From positions 1,246,229,001 through 1,246,293,000 of the forward strand of contig CM057452.1 of NCBI GenBank assembly GCA_016271365.2: a stretch of 64,000 nt of DNA. Direction: 5' to 3'. This DNA is from Neoceratodus forsteri (lineage: Eukaryota; Chordata; Ceratodontiformes; Ceratodontidae). Shown here in pieces: positions 33,862 through 44,870 of this stretch. Position numbers and translations under genes: made by a program. The stretch's first letter is position 1; each line of letters starts with the position of its first letter. The notes beneath the pieces were generated by a model. It made no database searches. It saw only the letters and a list, made by a program, of their open reading frames with translations, and was not told where the DNA came from.

Positions 33862-34524
33862 AATATTTTATTTTAGTTTTTTATTTCGTTTTTGGTAACC
33901 AGGTAGGGTGCTCTAGGCAGGAAAGTTTCCTATTTTCAGGCATGATCCAGGAGGTTACAATAGCATGAGGTACACAATTAACAATGCAGTTACAGACAGG
34001 ATATCAAAAGATAGATAATATACAATCAGAGGAGCAGTAAATGAGTCTTAGTATGGGTAACAAGTATATGAAAGAAAGTTGTAAAAGTCACAATACAAGG
34101 CTCAGGTAAAGAGTACAATATCAGGAGGCAAAATACAATAATTTGTAGCTTCACAAGAACAATCATGCCTAGACCTAGTGCAGTTTAAACTAGATTCTCT
34201 AGTAGTCTGACATTGCTGGGGGACTAGTGACAGAGAGGAGTACCTAGGAAGGAATGGTACAAGTATGGTGGATGGAGCAAGTGCATTTGTGGGGCTGTGA
34301 AAGATGAGATCATAGTTGGTAGTTGAAGGAGGCTGCAGAATGGGCTGACTGCAGAGGAAGGGGAAAGCTGTTCCAGAGTTTGGAGGCTGTAGATGAGAAG
34401 GACATTTGACCAAAGCAGATGCGGGACTGGGGGATGGTGAGTTTAGTGGTGTCAGACAATCTGAGGGAGTAGTGACTTTTACTAGTCACAAGGCATGAAG
34501 CAAGGGAGAAGGGTTTGTTTGTAT

Positions 34525-35130
34525 TCAGTAAGCTGTAGACAAGTTTCCCCAGCATTTGTCCATTATAATGGAGGGAGAGGACAACAGGCAGTGGTGGATG
34601 AGGCGGTGACAGCTTAGAGCAAAGCGACATATATTATTATATCCCACCACCCATTTACGCATTTTGGAGTTGGAGGCATTAGCAAAGACAGGGAGGCCAT
34701 ATGTGAGCCTTGGTAGCAGTAGGGTACGTGCTATAGTATACTTGGCAGCAGGAGATATGTTTTTTCTGGCTATGTATGTGGCACAAAGACTGGAGTTTGT
34801 GGCCTTATATATGGAGGAGATATGTGAGGCAAAGTCCAGAGATTGGTCCAGGGTGAAACCTAGGTACGTAAAGGAAGTGACTGTTTCTAAGAAGGTGCCA
34901 TTTATGCAGGCTATAGGCAGAGGGGTGTTGTTTGTACGTAGCTGGAAGGGTGATCCAAAGAGCATCACTTGAGTCTTGGACAAGTTAATTAGTAGTTTAT
35001 TCTCTGCCATCCAAGAATGGACTACATGGAGATCAGTGGAAAGTGTGTTATTGATAATGTTTATGTCAGGGGAATGGCTGATGAAGACAAGATCATCAGT
35101 GTAAAGGAGTGGGTGCTGTTGTTGAAACAC
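34525..35130 (-). CDS. LINE-E RT catalytic core and C-terminal region
   Basis: A 201-residue frame beginning near the catalytic box LLYTDDLVFISHSPDI (YTDD in place of YADD). It continues with NKLLINLSKTQVMLFGSPFQ, TSFTYLGFTLDQSLDFASHI and SIYKATNSSLCATYIARKN, then the thumb/connection (LLPRLTYGLPVFANAS, MRKWVVGYNNICRFAL). Same order as LINE-D. A frameshift joins it to the next RT part at about 35100-35130. The Met at its start is not the true ORF start. Confidence 0.8.
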   Translation of the reverse strand: MFQQQHPLLYTDDLVFISHSPDINIINNTLSTDLHVVHSWMAENKLLINLSKTQVMLFGSPFQLRTNNTPLPIACINGTFLETVTSFTYLGFTLDQSLDFASHISSIYKATNSSLCATYIARKNISPAAKYTIARTLLLPRLTYGLPVFANASNSKMRKWVVGYNNICRFALSCHRLIHHCLLSSPSIIMDKCWGNLSTAY

Positions 35131-35416
35131 TGGTATATGGAATTAATGTGCAGAGAGAGAATAACAGTGGACCAAGAATTGATCCTTGTGGGGCACCCAG
35201 GGAGTATGTGTTGTCTATCTTAACTCTCTGTGTTCTGTCATCTAGATAGCTGGCAAACCAGGGGAGAACATGCATGGAGATTCCTAGGGAGCTTAGCTTA
35301 TGGAGTAGTAACTGGTGATTGACAATGTCAAAAGCTATTGTCAAGTCAATAAACACAGCACCAGTGTATTTATCCTTATCTAGAGATGCATAGATGGCAT
35401 CTGTTAATGTCAGCAT
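35096..35416 (-). CDS. LINE-E RT finger/palm blocks
   Basis: TLTDAIYASLDKDKYTGAVF, IDLTIAFDIVNHQLLLHKLS (first catalytic Asp in FIDLTIAFD), FASYLDDRTQRVKI and LGAPQGSILGPLLFSL. Upstream in the same strand, past a stop, are NYHPIAILPAL, LLEKIISSHL and CPAQHGF (about 35430-35560). Confidence 0.8.
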   Translation of the reverse strand: MLTLTDAIYASLDKDKYTGAVFIDLTIAFDIVNHQLLLHKLSSLGISMHVLPWFASYLDDRTQRVKIDNTYSLGAPQGSILGPLLFSLCTLIPYTSVSTTAPTPLH

Positions 35417-35558
35417 GGCAGTGGTGGTGCTGTGACATTTCTAGAAGCCATGTTGTGCTGGACAGAGTAAGTTATAATTATCGAGGTACACAGTTAGGTG
35501 GGAGGAGATGATTTTTTCCAGTAATTTGCTTAGGGCCGGTAAAATGGCAATTGGATGA

Positions 35559-35889
35559 TAGTTTGATAGGATTTTACAGCTACCATTTTATGTTGGTGCA
35601 AGCAACATCTTGCGGTACTACCACATTGACAGCTGTGTCAGTGTTGGTGAATGCAAGGCACTCTTTAGTAGGTGTGTCCCTCATCCCCCAATTTAACAAG
35701 CATGATAGTTCTTATGAAGAAATTATGGAAAGTACCACCAAGTTGAAAGAGATCTGCCTCTGCAATGAGAGACAAACTCATCATGCAGCAGCAGATGACA
35801 CGCCTCACCAACGTGCCTTTCCTGGTGAAACTTTTCAATAAACATGGTGGCTCCTACCATCCACCACACACAATCCCCATACTGACATT
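35559..35889. other. Left flank of the LINE-E interruption
   Basis: About 330 bp foreign to the LINE. No motif. A weak similarity to the other edge of the interruption (AACATCTTGCGG...CATTGACA versus CAAGACAACATTCGGCATTGACA at about 37700) hints at related termini. Confidence 0.4.
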
Positions 35890-36230
35890 GGGGGTGGCCA
35901 ATCCCCTGTGTTGGCATGTTCCCCCACCCCACACACTTTCTTTGCCTATGGGGCCCAATCCCCATCAGCATCAGTTCCCCCCCATACACACACTTTCTTT
36001 GCTGACAGGGCCCAATCTCATGGGGCACACTGGGAGCCCACCCCAGTGTGCCCAACATCCCCCCTGAAACTCATGGGGCACAGTGGGAGCCCACTCCAGT
36101 GTTGCCCAACATCCCCCCCAAAAAACTCATGGGGCACACTGGGAGCCCACCCCAGTGTGAAAAAAATCTCCCCCCTGAAAGTCATGGGGCACACTGAAAG
36201 CACACCCCAGTGTGCCCAACATTTTTTTTT
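35890..36230 (+). repeat. About 55-60-bp tandem repeats with internal hairpin
   Basis: Units around TCATGGGGCACACTGGGAGC and CCACCCCAGTGTGCCCAACA, repeated at about 36012, 36071, 36127 and 36181, with a looser related set at 35850-36010 (CACACACTTTCTTTGC). Each unit contains CACACTGGG-n7-CCCAGTGTG, a strong 9-bp stem. Confidence 0.75.
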
Positions 36231-36529
36231 AGTTCACCTGTAAAGAAAGAAAACCATCCTTCGATGTCCATTTTTTGCTTTCCCTGTAAAAAAGAAAATG
36301 GTCCCTCATAGTCCCTGGTGCCCCTCCCCCAACCTGCACCCACCTTCTGTGTACCCCCCTCCCCACACCCTCTCATCCTATACTTACCTCCAGAGGTCTG
36401 GCACTGCGATCATCTATGGAGTGGGACGCATCTGGATTCTTCAAAGCAGAACTGCAAAATGAAGAAATGCCAGTAAGCTATATACTGTAATGGCATCAAT
36501 GGGGGGTGGTTATTTTAGGTGGATATCTC

Positions 36530-37326
36530 AGATATTGTTTTGAATTTTGACTCCAAATTTTCAACATAGGGTTCTTGGGACCCCACCTTATGAACACATG
36601 CTCTGTTGTCTCGTTATTCGGGTCCTGAAAGGTGATTTCACAGTCACTGCGTGGAATCACCTTTCAGGACTGATTAACAAAATGACAGTGCCACTGTTCA
36701 TGAGGTGGGGTCCCAAAAAGCCTGTGTTGCAAATCTGGTGAAAAAATTCCAAAAATGACTGCGTTGCGAGCATGTCTTGTGCAGTTTCAATGCACGATCG
36801 TAACTTCGACAATTTTTAATATTTTCCCTCCAGATTTTCAATATTGCCTTTTTTTCACACCTCCTTATAAACAGTACAGCTGTCATTTTTCACATCCTGC
36901 TGGAAATGTGTTTTCACACATCTGGTGCACAATGGCATGGTCGCTGTGGGAACTCAACTTTCTGGACAGATTAACAAAATCACAGTGCCACTGTTCATGA
37001 GCAGAGTCCCAAAATGCCTACGTTAAAAAATTTGGTTAAAAAATCCCCCAAATAATTGCGTTATGGGCGTGCATTGAGCAGTTTCTAAGCACACTCATGA
37101 CTTCACCAATTTTGTATATTTTTACTCCAGATTTTCAACATTGTCACAGTACAGCTGTCATTTTTCACATCCTGCCTGAAATGTGTTGTCACACCTGTGG
37201 TACCAAATGGCACAGTCGCTGTGCATAATCACCTTTCAGCTAATGAACTGATAGTGCCACTGCTCATGAGGTGGGATCACAAAAATCCCATGTTGAAAAT
37301 TTGGAGTGAAAATACCAACAAACGCC
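36530..37326. mobile_element. Unclassified element with about 50-bp inverted ends and internal about 300-bp repeats
   Basis: Left end GACTCCAAATTTTCAACATA, GGGACCCCACCTTATGAACA; right end inverted (ATGTTGAAAATTTGGAGTG, CATGAGGTGGGATC). The motif CCACTGTTCATGAG recurs in the same orientation at about 36690, 36989 and 37258, giving units of about 270-300 bp, each with ACAGTACAGCTGTCATTTTT. An internal inverted pair flanks 36625-36670 (CTGAAAGGTGATT / AATCACCTTTCAG). No transposase and no clear target duplication. Confidence 0.65.
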
Positions 37327-37344
37327 TGGGATGTTAGGGTTTCC

Positions 37345-37640
37345 AACTGAAACACCCCACCCTGTAGAGACTGACAGGTATCGAGGTGTGCCTTGGAGTC
37401 TTTGGCCCCGGAGTTCACCCCATTCTCCTATTCAGCACCCATCTCAGCATATTTCCTTATGGAATGGGGTGAGCATAAGGTCCAAAGACCCCAAGGCACA
37501 CAGCGACTCTTGTCAGTGTCTGCAGGGTAGGGTGAGGTGAAATGGTGTGAGCGTTATGGCCAATGACCCATAGGCACACTCCAATGCCTATCAGTCTCTG
37601 CAGGGTGGGGGTGGGGTTGGTGTCAGTTTAATACTTCACT
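37345..37640. repeat. Three 60-90-bp repeats in mixed orientation
   Basis: CACCCTGTAGAGACTGACAG / GTGTGCCTTGGAGTCTTTGG occurs once forward (about 37350-37410) and twice inverted (about 37466-37535 and 37545-37610). It forms a foldback cluster at the right edge of the LINE-E interruption. Confidence 0.65.
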
Positions 37641-38854
37641 GCCATTCCTATTGTGTATCTCTCTAACTCCTGCACTACTAATGCCAATGCCAGCAAGACA
37701 ACATTCGGCATTGACAAATGCTTGTTTAAACACCAGGACTATATTGGCCTGCTTCTGGGCAGAGGGGGACAGTAGCAATAGAGAGGGAGAGATTAAGGAT
37801 CCTTGCAAGAGGAGTTGCAAGCTCATTTGCTACTAGTTTCAGAAGTCTTGGCTCAAGGCCATCAGGACCCGCTGACTACAATTCAGGGATATTCCTTAGT
37901 AGTTTTAGGACATTTAAAGGTGAGACTTTTTTAAATAAGAAGGGGGGGTGATGGCTGGACGGAGGTGGTGGTAGTGAAGGAGGTGCCCTGGCTTTTGTCT
38001 AGTAGGTTGAGGGTAGAGGAGAGATCAGTGAAGAGGTTGTTGAAGACATTAGGGATGGTACAGTATGTGGGTTGTTGCAGTGTACCCCATTAGTTTTGAA
38101 GTCTGGAGAGATGGCAGGGACTTGGTAGCCAAAGGCTTGCATGAGATGGCTCCACTAATGACGAGGACATTTTTGGGTAGAAGCAAAGAGGGACTTGTAG
38201 TAGCTACTTTTACTCCACCTTATGGCATGCTAGCATTTGTTTCTGTGGCTTTTGTAGGCAGCCTAATTAGATTGGGCATTGGAAGCTTTGAAAGTGGCCC
38301 AACATTTATATCTTTCTTTCATAAGGGACAGAAGAGGATGAGTAAGCCATGTGGTGTTTGTCCCCTGAGCTCTCCGAGTTGTGACAGGGGCAAGTTTGCT
38401 CTGAAGCATTAAAAATATGTAATTGAAATAGACAGGACCATGTTGACATCTGAGGTGGTCCATAGAGGGGCCCAGTTTTGGCTGGCCAGGACAGCATTGA
38501 ACTGGGAAGGATGAAAATGAGAGAAGTCCCTGAAATGGATGATATGAAGTGGGACATTGGGCATGGCAGTATGCCATAGGCAGTATAGAGGTGAATGATT
38601 GCTAAGGGAATCAGGTATAACACCTAAGCAACCAATCTTGTCAGTGTCTGGAACTAGGATCCAGTCTATGAGAGTGGAGGTGTTACCACTGTTGGAAAAC
38701 CTAGTGGGCTGAGAGGTGATTTGAGTGAGTAGGAGTTTGTGTAATAGGAGGGCCAATTTCAGCTGCAGAGTGAGAGGTCCAATTAATATTGAAGTCTCCA
38801 AGGATAATGAAGTCACTGCTGTGCACAACAGGACCGACAGTATCTATGAGCAGG

Positions 38855-39328
38855 TTATGCCCATGGGTGCTTGATGGGAGGGGGCAGGTATGTACAGAAG
38901 ATATGGAATTTCTTAGAGGAGCCCAGAGTTAGTACTCCATGGTACAACTCAAGGGCAATAGAGGGCATTGCAGGATGTGTGAGTGTGGAGAAATTTAGGT
39001 GGGATTTGTAGTAGATCATTGTGCCACCTCCCCTCTTAGGAGGGTACCTGTCATTTCTAATGAAGCTGTAGCCTGCTAAGTTACATTGACTGTCAGGTAT
39101 GGATGGTTTGAACCAATTTTCTGAGATACATAAAATATCTGGCTGGTAGTGGGATACCCAGGCAGTAAGCTCAGCTTTGTTACAAAGCAGGCTTCTAATG
39201 TTTACGTGTATTAGTTTGAGCCCTTTGGCTCTTTGCCACTTGGGGGTGGTAAGACAGTGATTGAGAGGCGCAGGTCCAGGATTAGGTTCAATGTCACCTG
39301 CACAGATTAGCAGCAGATATAACCACAT
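38855..39328 (-). CDS. LINE-E ORF start: hydrophobic lead, 2A-like motif and endonuclease
   Basis: The frame opens MWLYLLLICAGDIEPNPGPA. That is a short hydrophobic run followed by D-I-E-x-N-P-G-P, the exact consensus of 2A ribosome-skipping peptides. Next come GLKLIHVNIRSLLCNKAELT, YQPDILCISENWFKPSIPD, FIRNDRYPPKRGGGTMIYYK and FHIFCTYLPPP, the front half of the endonuclease. The rest (VVHSSDFIILGDFNINW type, SDSLSNHSPLYCLW) continues in another frame at 38409-38850. 2A motifs at the N-terminus of some CR1-group LINEs are known; whether this one works is untested. Confidence 0.8.
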   Translation of the reverse strand: MWLYLLLICAGDIEPNPGPAPLNHCLTTPKWQRAKGLKLIHVNIRSLLCNKAELTAWVSHYQPDILCISENWFKPSIPDSQCNLAGYSFIRNDRYPPKRGGGTMIYYKSHLNFSTLTHPAMPSIALELYHGVLTLGSSKKFHIFCTYLPPPIKHPWA

Positions 39329-39568
39329 GATTGAGGTGATAAGGTGCAGTCACTTGAGAGTCCTGTATGTACGATTAGAACGTCTGTGAACCCATGTATG
39401 ATGGCACGTAAGTAAGCAGTCTACATTAGAGTAGAGAAGGCTCAATGTGTCAGGTGGTCTAAATGGTTGGGCAATGGTGTTGGAGAAACAGAAGTTGTCT
39501 GGAAAGGGTGTGTTTGATAGTTTGTAATTCCCTTGGACACCTGGTATAGTGTTCGTAATGTAGGTAGC

Positions 39569-39842
39569 TATTTATTTATTTTTATTTAATTTATTGAAAT
39601 GTTTCACCAAGAAGGTACACCGAGCAACAAGTTGCTCATTTCCTTGGTGACATGGGGGGAAGGGAACATGAGGATAGTAAACAAAGTTTTGGTACACAGT
39701 ATACAGACACAACTTGAATATTGTATGCATTCAATTGTATACAGAGATTTGGTAAACGCTATAGGAATACAATTTGATTATATACAATACAGTGAGTGGT
39801 CAATTCAAAAATATTGAAAGGAGGAATTCTAACATGTATGGA
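39569..39842 (-). mobile_element. LINE 3' end, beta type (hairpin GAGCAAC/GTTGCTC)
   Basis: 5'-truncated LINE tail. On the minus strand the inner stem GAGCAACTTGTTGCTC (39622-39637) sits inside a CACCAAGGAA / TTCTTGGTG outer stem (39605-39649), followed by AAATAAATTAAATAAA. The same end as the LINE at 41531. Confidence 0.75.
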
Positions 39843-39844
39843 CT

Positions 39845-40790
39845 AGATTTTATTTATTTATTTATTTTTATTTTATTTTTATTTTTATTTTATTTTAGCT
39901 TTTGTTGACCGGGTAAGTGCACTAGACAAATCCTGCCTATTTTCAGGCACGACCCGGGGGAGGGGGATACAGATGAATGCCAACTGACCTTGAACCAGAT
40001 TAAGCTGTTGGTGGTATTTTAGTGATTTTAGTATTTTAGATGGATTTGGGGCAACAGTTAGAGCTAGATATGTACAGTAACACAACTTGCATTTAGCAAC
40101 TCATGGTGAGGCATAGTTTTGTCATTAGAAAAAAATGGCTGAGTGGGATCAGAAGAATTGAATGAGGACAAGGTCAGGAAAGACACAGACAACAAGAATT
40201 ACAGGTTAACAGCAGTGCAGGTTTGAGTTTGAGTATAAGTGCTTTGAGATTTGGGGTAGTCCAAACTAGGGTTAGTTGGGGGGGATTGGGGGTTGAAAAG
40301 TAGAGGCAGGAGCAATGGGGGTGTGAAAGAAAGGGAGGAAAAGGGGGGGGAGGGATGGGCTATCCCCTCCAGTGTGCTGGGGACCCTGCCTGCACAAGGC
40401 AGTGGTCAAGCACGACAAGAGGGAAGCAGGCTGAGGGCAGTGAAACTTAAGAGTAAAAACAAGGAGGCATGAAGGGGAAAGGGAATGGTCAGTTAGTGCC
40501 AGCCACACCTGTACACAGAGAAAACCTGACTGCATGGGGAAGAGATAGAGCGTGGAGAGTGGGGTAGCAGGTATCAGTTGGGGAAGGAATAGAGTTGAAG
40601 CGGAGGAGGCTGGTAGATTAGGAGGTAAGGAGGTAGGGGATAGATCCTGGTCCAAATTCCATGGGTATAGGGGATGGAGGTTGAGGGGCATGTAGGGGCT
40701 AAGGGTGGAGGTAGAAGGAGTACAGAAGGAGTACAGGCAGGATGAAGTACAGGGCTCATATGCAGGGGTGAACAAATAGAACCACTGGTA
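39845..40790 (-). mobile_element. LINE 3' UTR fragment, alpha type (LINE-D/E family)
   Basis: Minus strand. Outer stem CCGGGTCGTGC / GCACTTACCCGG with inner GCCTGAAAATAGGC (39909-39957), then a long A/T tail (39846-39898). The body to about 40790 is pyrimidine-rich on the minus strand, as in the LINE-D 3' UTR, and shows a 167-codon frame (40272-40775) that is Pro/Ser/Leu-rich low-complexity rather than a gene. Confidence 0.7.
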
Positions 40791-43141
40791 AAAGGTAAAG
40801 GACCAAAATATTATAGCTAGGGCCTTGTGTGTAAGTACCCAAAGGCTTTCACATCAGCAGCTACCATTGCAGCCATTTCATACTGAACACATCACATGGA
40901 GTGAAATAAACAAAACTGCATAAATAAACAGAAAGAAATAAAGAACTGTGTGACAAATATAAATGATTTTTATTCAACAAAGCAGGGTCAGGATAGAAAG
41001 GGGTTAGTGGGACATGGTGAAGATTATGTACAACAGTAGCATTAGCAGCATCTTAGGGCTCCAAAAGTGCTCAGGTGCAGATTTCCTTGTTGCGATTAGT
41101 CTGTAAAACACAAATGGAAAATACATGTCTTAATACTGTACAGTACCACTTGCATCATGGACACTTCACAAGAAATTAAAGATATCAGCATGACCAAAAG
41201 CAAGAAACCATGCACACCGCAGTCTGCCTCAGCACACACAGATGGATGATGAATATTTTATCTTAAAGTGCCATCACAGGTAAAACAATGCACTTAACAT
41301 CTCACACTGGAGCGCTTTATCGAAAGTCTGAGTGGGCACCACCTACATGTTGCCTTAAATCGAGCACAATTAAATGTGCAGCTCCAGAAATTTTATTTAA
41401 TTAAAAAGCAAACATGACTGTACAAAGAGAAAGTTAAAACAGGATTACAGAACTACACAATACATTCTTACAATGCATCAAACAATGTGCCAAGTACTCC
41501 AGATTTATGTTAACAGCAAAAGAGGCATAATATTTATTTATTTATGTTTTGAAATGTTTCACCAGGAAGGCATGCTGAGCAACAAGTTGCTCGTCTCCTG
41601 GTGTGACCTGGGGGGAGGGGAATATAAGGATAGTTTACAGAGATTTGGTACACAATATAAATTTACAGTACATTACATTCAAATAATTTGAGAAGACTGT
41701 ACAGGAGTAGTGAAATAGTAGGATGCTAACAGTTTTGAACTAGATAGATAGTACGCCAATGCTTTTGAACTACATAGATACAACAACACAAAATAACATT
41801 TAGGCATACACTAAATGACAGATAACTGTGTAGCTAGAAAATGGCTGAATAGAATTGTAGTTTGATCTAGGGAAGTTAGTGAGGAGCAAATATGGCAGAA
41901 CAGGTTGGCTAAGGTATAAAAGAAGCACAAGTTAACTACTAGTGCAGTAGAGATTAGGAGTCAGCCATAGCTAGGGCTACAAAAGGGGAAGAAGGGAAGG
42001 TGAGAGAGAGGCAGGTATGTCGGTAGGCAGAGAAGCAGGGTGGTGGTGGAAGGGGATGGCTGCTGGGGCCTGAGCCCTCCATTATGCTGAGGAACCTACC
42101 TGCACAAGGCAGGGGTCAAGTATGAAAGGAAGGGAGCAGGTTATGGCAGCAAGAGGTAGAGTCCAGTTGGAGGGAAGCAGGTTGTAGACAGCAAGGGGGA
42201 TTAGGCTTCAGAATGACAGAAAAGAAGGTGAAGGTGAGAGAGAAGAGAGGCCGGGATCCCAGCCCTACAGAATGTGGAGAAGTGGAGGGAAGAGTTGGGT
42301 TAATGATGCAAGGATAGGTAGGGACTAGCCCTTGGTACAAATTTCAATGATAGAGAAATCACAGTAAGAGAATAATGGAAGGTCTGAAGGGAAGGAATGC
42401 TAGTTTTTTTGTGGGTGGGGATGGAGCTGCAGCAGGGGCATTGCATGGGTGCTGAGAGGGGTAGGGTTTGTTGGGATTAGAGGGGGAGTTAGGGAGGACT
42501 GTAGCAGGAACAGCTAGGTGCAAGAATGTTTTTAAGGGCAGAGCTGATGGAGTAGTAGGAGGACGAGTGATGAATTTGAGGTGAGAGGGAATTCCATATT
42601 TTTGGGAGGTGGTGAGAGTAACCGGATTGGCCGATGAGGGTGGCTCTGCAGGGGACCACCAGAGTATGGGAGTTAGATGATCTAAGGGAGTGAGAGGGAG
42701 TGGGGGTGTTATAAATGAGTGGGAGAGGTAGGAAGGGAGTTCACTCAGCCAGTGCTTGGAGGTGAATTTAGCGCAGTGGGAGAGTCACCTGTTTGTAAGA
42801 GAGGGGAAGGATGGGCATGATAGAGATCACAGTGGTGGCTGTGAGAGGGAGCATCAAGGACAAAATGACAGAAGGAATTGAAGAGGGTATCCAATCTGGC
42901 CAAGGAGGACATGGGAACAGCACCATAGACTACATCACAGTAGTTGAAGATGGGCAGGATCATCTTCTGAACAATTTCATGCATAACCATAGAGGGGAAT
43001 CAACTACGGTTCATGAACAGGGCACCAAGCTTGGGGTGCAGTTATTTTTGGTTGGCTTCAATATGTCTAGAGAAGTTTAGGTGTTGATCCAGCCAAACTC
43101 CTAGGTACCTGAAGGAGGATGTGTCCTCAAGTAAAGTCCCA

Positions 43142-43645
43142 TCAAGGGTGTGAAAAGTGGGCAGGGAGGGGAAACCTAGAGAGTCTCTGCCTTGTGCCAA
43201 ATGTCATGGAGACAGTCTTCTTGGCATTGAGAAAAAGTTGATGGTTAGCAAACCAGAGCCGAACCTTGTCAAAGTCTTGCTGTAAGTTGGATATAACCTC
43301 AGCTGGGCAAGAGCCAGATGCATACAGGACTGTATCATCATCATATATGTGTATGGCGGTCACAGAGGAGCAGACAGATGGAAGGTCATTTAGGAAGATG
43401 GAGAATAATGGGGGCACTAACACTGAGCCTTGAGGGACTCCAGTATTAATTGGGAGGGGAAGGAAAATGACATCAGAGAACCTGATTGATTGGGTTCTAC
43501 CAGTGAGGTAGGCCTTGAACCAGGTAGTGGCTGAAGGAGACAGGCCAGCTGTTGAGAGGGAGCCAAAGAGGAGGGAGTGGGAAACAGTGTCAAAAGCCTT
43601 GGTGAGGTTGACAAAGATTGCTGAGGTAATTTGGCCATTGTCCAT
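43142..43645 (-). CDS. Reverse transcriptase core of the beta-type LINE
   Basis: A 167-residue frame: SAIFVNLTKAFDTVSHSLLF (first catalytic position, here VNLTKAFD with Asn for Asp), WFKAYLTGRTQSIRF, INTGVPQGSVLVPPLFSIFL, then IYDDDTVLYASGS (YDDD in place of YADD) and WFANHQLFLNAKKTVSMTFG. The Asp-to-Asn change in the first catalytic motif would abolish activity. Confidence 0.8.
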   Translation of the reverse strand: MDNGQITSAIFVNLTKAFDTVSHSLLFGSLSTAGLSPSATTWFKAYLTGRTQSIRFSDVIFLPLPINTGVPQGSVLVPPLFSIFLNDLPSVCSSVTAIHIYDDDTVLYASGSCPAEVISNLQQDFDKVRLWFANHQLFLNAKKTVSMTFGTRQRLSRFPLPAHFSHP

Positions 43646-43948
43646 CCCAGTAAGGACAGTCAGTGAATCAAAGTAGGGAGGTAGTGGTGGACTGAATTTT
43701 CCTTAAGCCAGACTGGAAAAGGGTGAAGTAGGAGGTGTCAGTTAGAAATGAGGTGAGCTGGGACAGAACAAGATGTTCTTGTAATTTAGCTAGGGAAGGG
43801 AGGAGAGAGATAGGGTGGTGATTTCCAAGGGAAGATTGGTCACTGGCTTTGAGAAGAGGGAGAACCACAGCATGTTTCTATGGGGTAGGGACTGAGTCAG
43901 TAGAAAATGAGAGGTTTAGAATTACAGAAAGGGGGTAAGCAATGGCTG

Positions 43949-43952
<4 letters not shown>

Positions 43953-43980
<28 letters not shown>

Positions 43981-43981
43981 G
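43953..43981 (+). repeat. (AG)n microsatellite
   Basis: About 14 uninterrupted AG units inside the beta-type LINE. Confidence 0.95.
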
Positions 43982-44564
43982 TTTGGGATCTAGGCCATCT
44001 GGGGAGGAGCCTTTTGAGGGGTTAATAGTGAGGAGGGCTTGTAGCATGTCATTTGGAGAGACTGTATCGAAGTAGGAGAGGGGTGGGAGGAGGGGGGAGG
44101 AGAGGTACCATTGGAGAGAGAGAGAAGAGGAGTGAGGGTAGGAAGGAAGGGATTTCAGTAGCTCAGTGGCACAGGAGATATTAGGAGATAGTAGGAGTTA
44201 AATTCAGCATATATGACACCTGGGTTGGCTACAAGGGTGTCATTTATTTTAAGCACAGTCACAGATAGATCTGAATGATACAAAAACACAAAATTAGTGT
44301 TAGAAAACAGCTACGCTTATTACAACAAATATCAGTACATAATAAAGAAAAGGAAAAAGCTCAATGCTATCATTTAGGTATGGAAATACTGTGGCTTGGC
44401 ATTTAAAAATCCAGAAATTCTTTTATTTAACCAGTAGTAGATCCATGTCCCCACCCCTCTTATCCAAGACAACTTTTTTGAATCCCATAAAGGTCAGACT
44501 GTGGCAAGTGGGATCTAATGCTTCCAGAACTTAACAAGCTAGAACATAGTCCCTACTGCCATTG

Positions 44565-44870
44565 TTAATCACCCCCAACTCTGTCCTTCAGTCTTCTTTT
44601 GGTGTGACCAATGTAGAATACTCCACAAGCACAGCTGGAAAGGTAAACTAGATAGGCAGAGTCACTACTGAAGAATTTATAAATGTTCATCAGTTTACAA
44701 TTTAAAGTATTGAGGAAAGTGTTGCCCTCTTTTATGACAGTAAAGTGCTTACAATGACTGCATCCGTGGCAGACCTTTGGTGGAGGTGGCAGGCATGCTG
44801 TGTGCTGTTTGTAATGCTGCAATCTGTATGTCAACCCGTCTCCAAGGTTTGCAGCTGCATGATAGGCCAT
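44565..44870 (-). CDS. GIY-YIG endonuclease domain of Penelope-like copy 1
   Basis: A 101-residue frame: CHGCSHCKHFT (zinc-type cysteines ahead of the domain), LNCKLMNIYKFFSSDSAYLV and YLSSCACGVFYIGHTKRRLK, with GVFYIG as the GIY-YIG signature and the basic RRLKDR helix. This endonuclease supplies target nicking in Penelope/Neptune elements. The frame ends just after the core. A match on the opposite strand lies at 45091-45288. Confidence 0.8.
   Translation of the reverse strand: MAYHAAANLGDGLTYRLQHYKQHTACLPPPPKVCHGCSHCKHFTVIKEGNTFLNTLNCKLMNIYKFFSSDSAYLVYLSSCACGVFYIGHTKRRLKDRVGGD

Larger units (their letters stand above)
33862..39565 (-). mobile_element. LINE-E: nearly complete LINE of the LINE-D family, interrupted by repeat-rich DNA
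   Basis: Minus strand. From 5' (right): leader (39330-39565), N-terminus with a 2A-like motif and endonuclease (38855-39328 and 38409-38850 in a shifted frame), linker (38263-38577), RT up to NIVLVFKQAF (about 37720). A 2.15 kb interruption (about 35559-37715) follows, then RT resumes at LSNYHPIAILPALSKLLEK (about 35510-35560) and runs through 35096-35416 and 34525-35130. The 3' UTR has the CCTGAAAATAGG hairpin (33899-33951) and an A/T tail (about 33862-33890). The join KQ...NYHP matches LINE-D almost exactly. Stops and frameshifts make the copy inactive. Confidence 0.8.
41531..44190 (-). mobile_element. LINE, beta type, 5'-truncated, inserted in Penelope-like copy 1
   Basis: 3' end: A/T tail (41531-41545), hairpin CACCAGGA...GAGCAACTTGTTGCTC...TCCTGGTG (41560-41603 on the minus strand), pyrimidine-rich 3' UTR. 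Coding remnants: C-terminal region with KMILPIFNYCDVVYGAVP and LDTLFNSFCHFVLDAP (42745-42990), RT core (43142-43645), upstream RT blocks PLLKASDQSSLGNHHPISLL and SLAKLQEHLVLSQL (43668-43868). Truncated at about 44190 before the endonuclease. An (AG) microsatellite lies at 43953-43981. Confidence 0.8.

Noticed and set aside
40272..40775. 167-codon Pro/Ser/Leu-rich frame
   Set aside because: It lies in the pyrimidine-rich 3' UTR of an alpha-type LINE; low complexity, no homologous motif.
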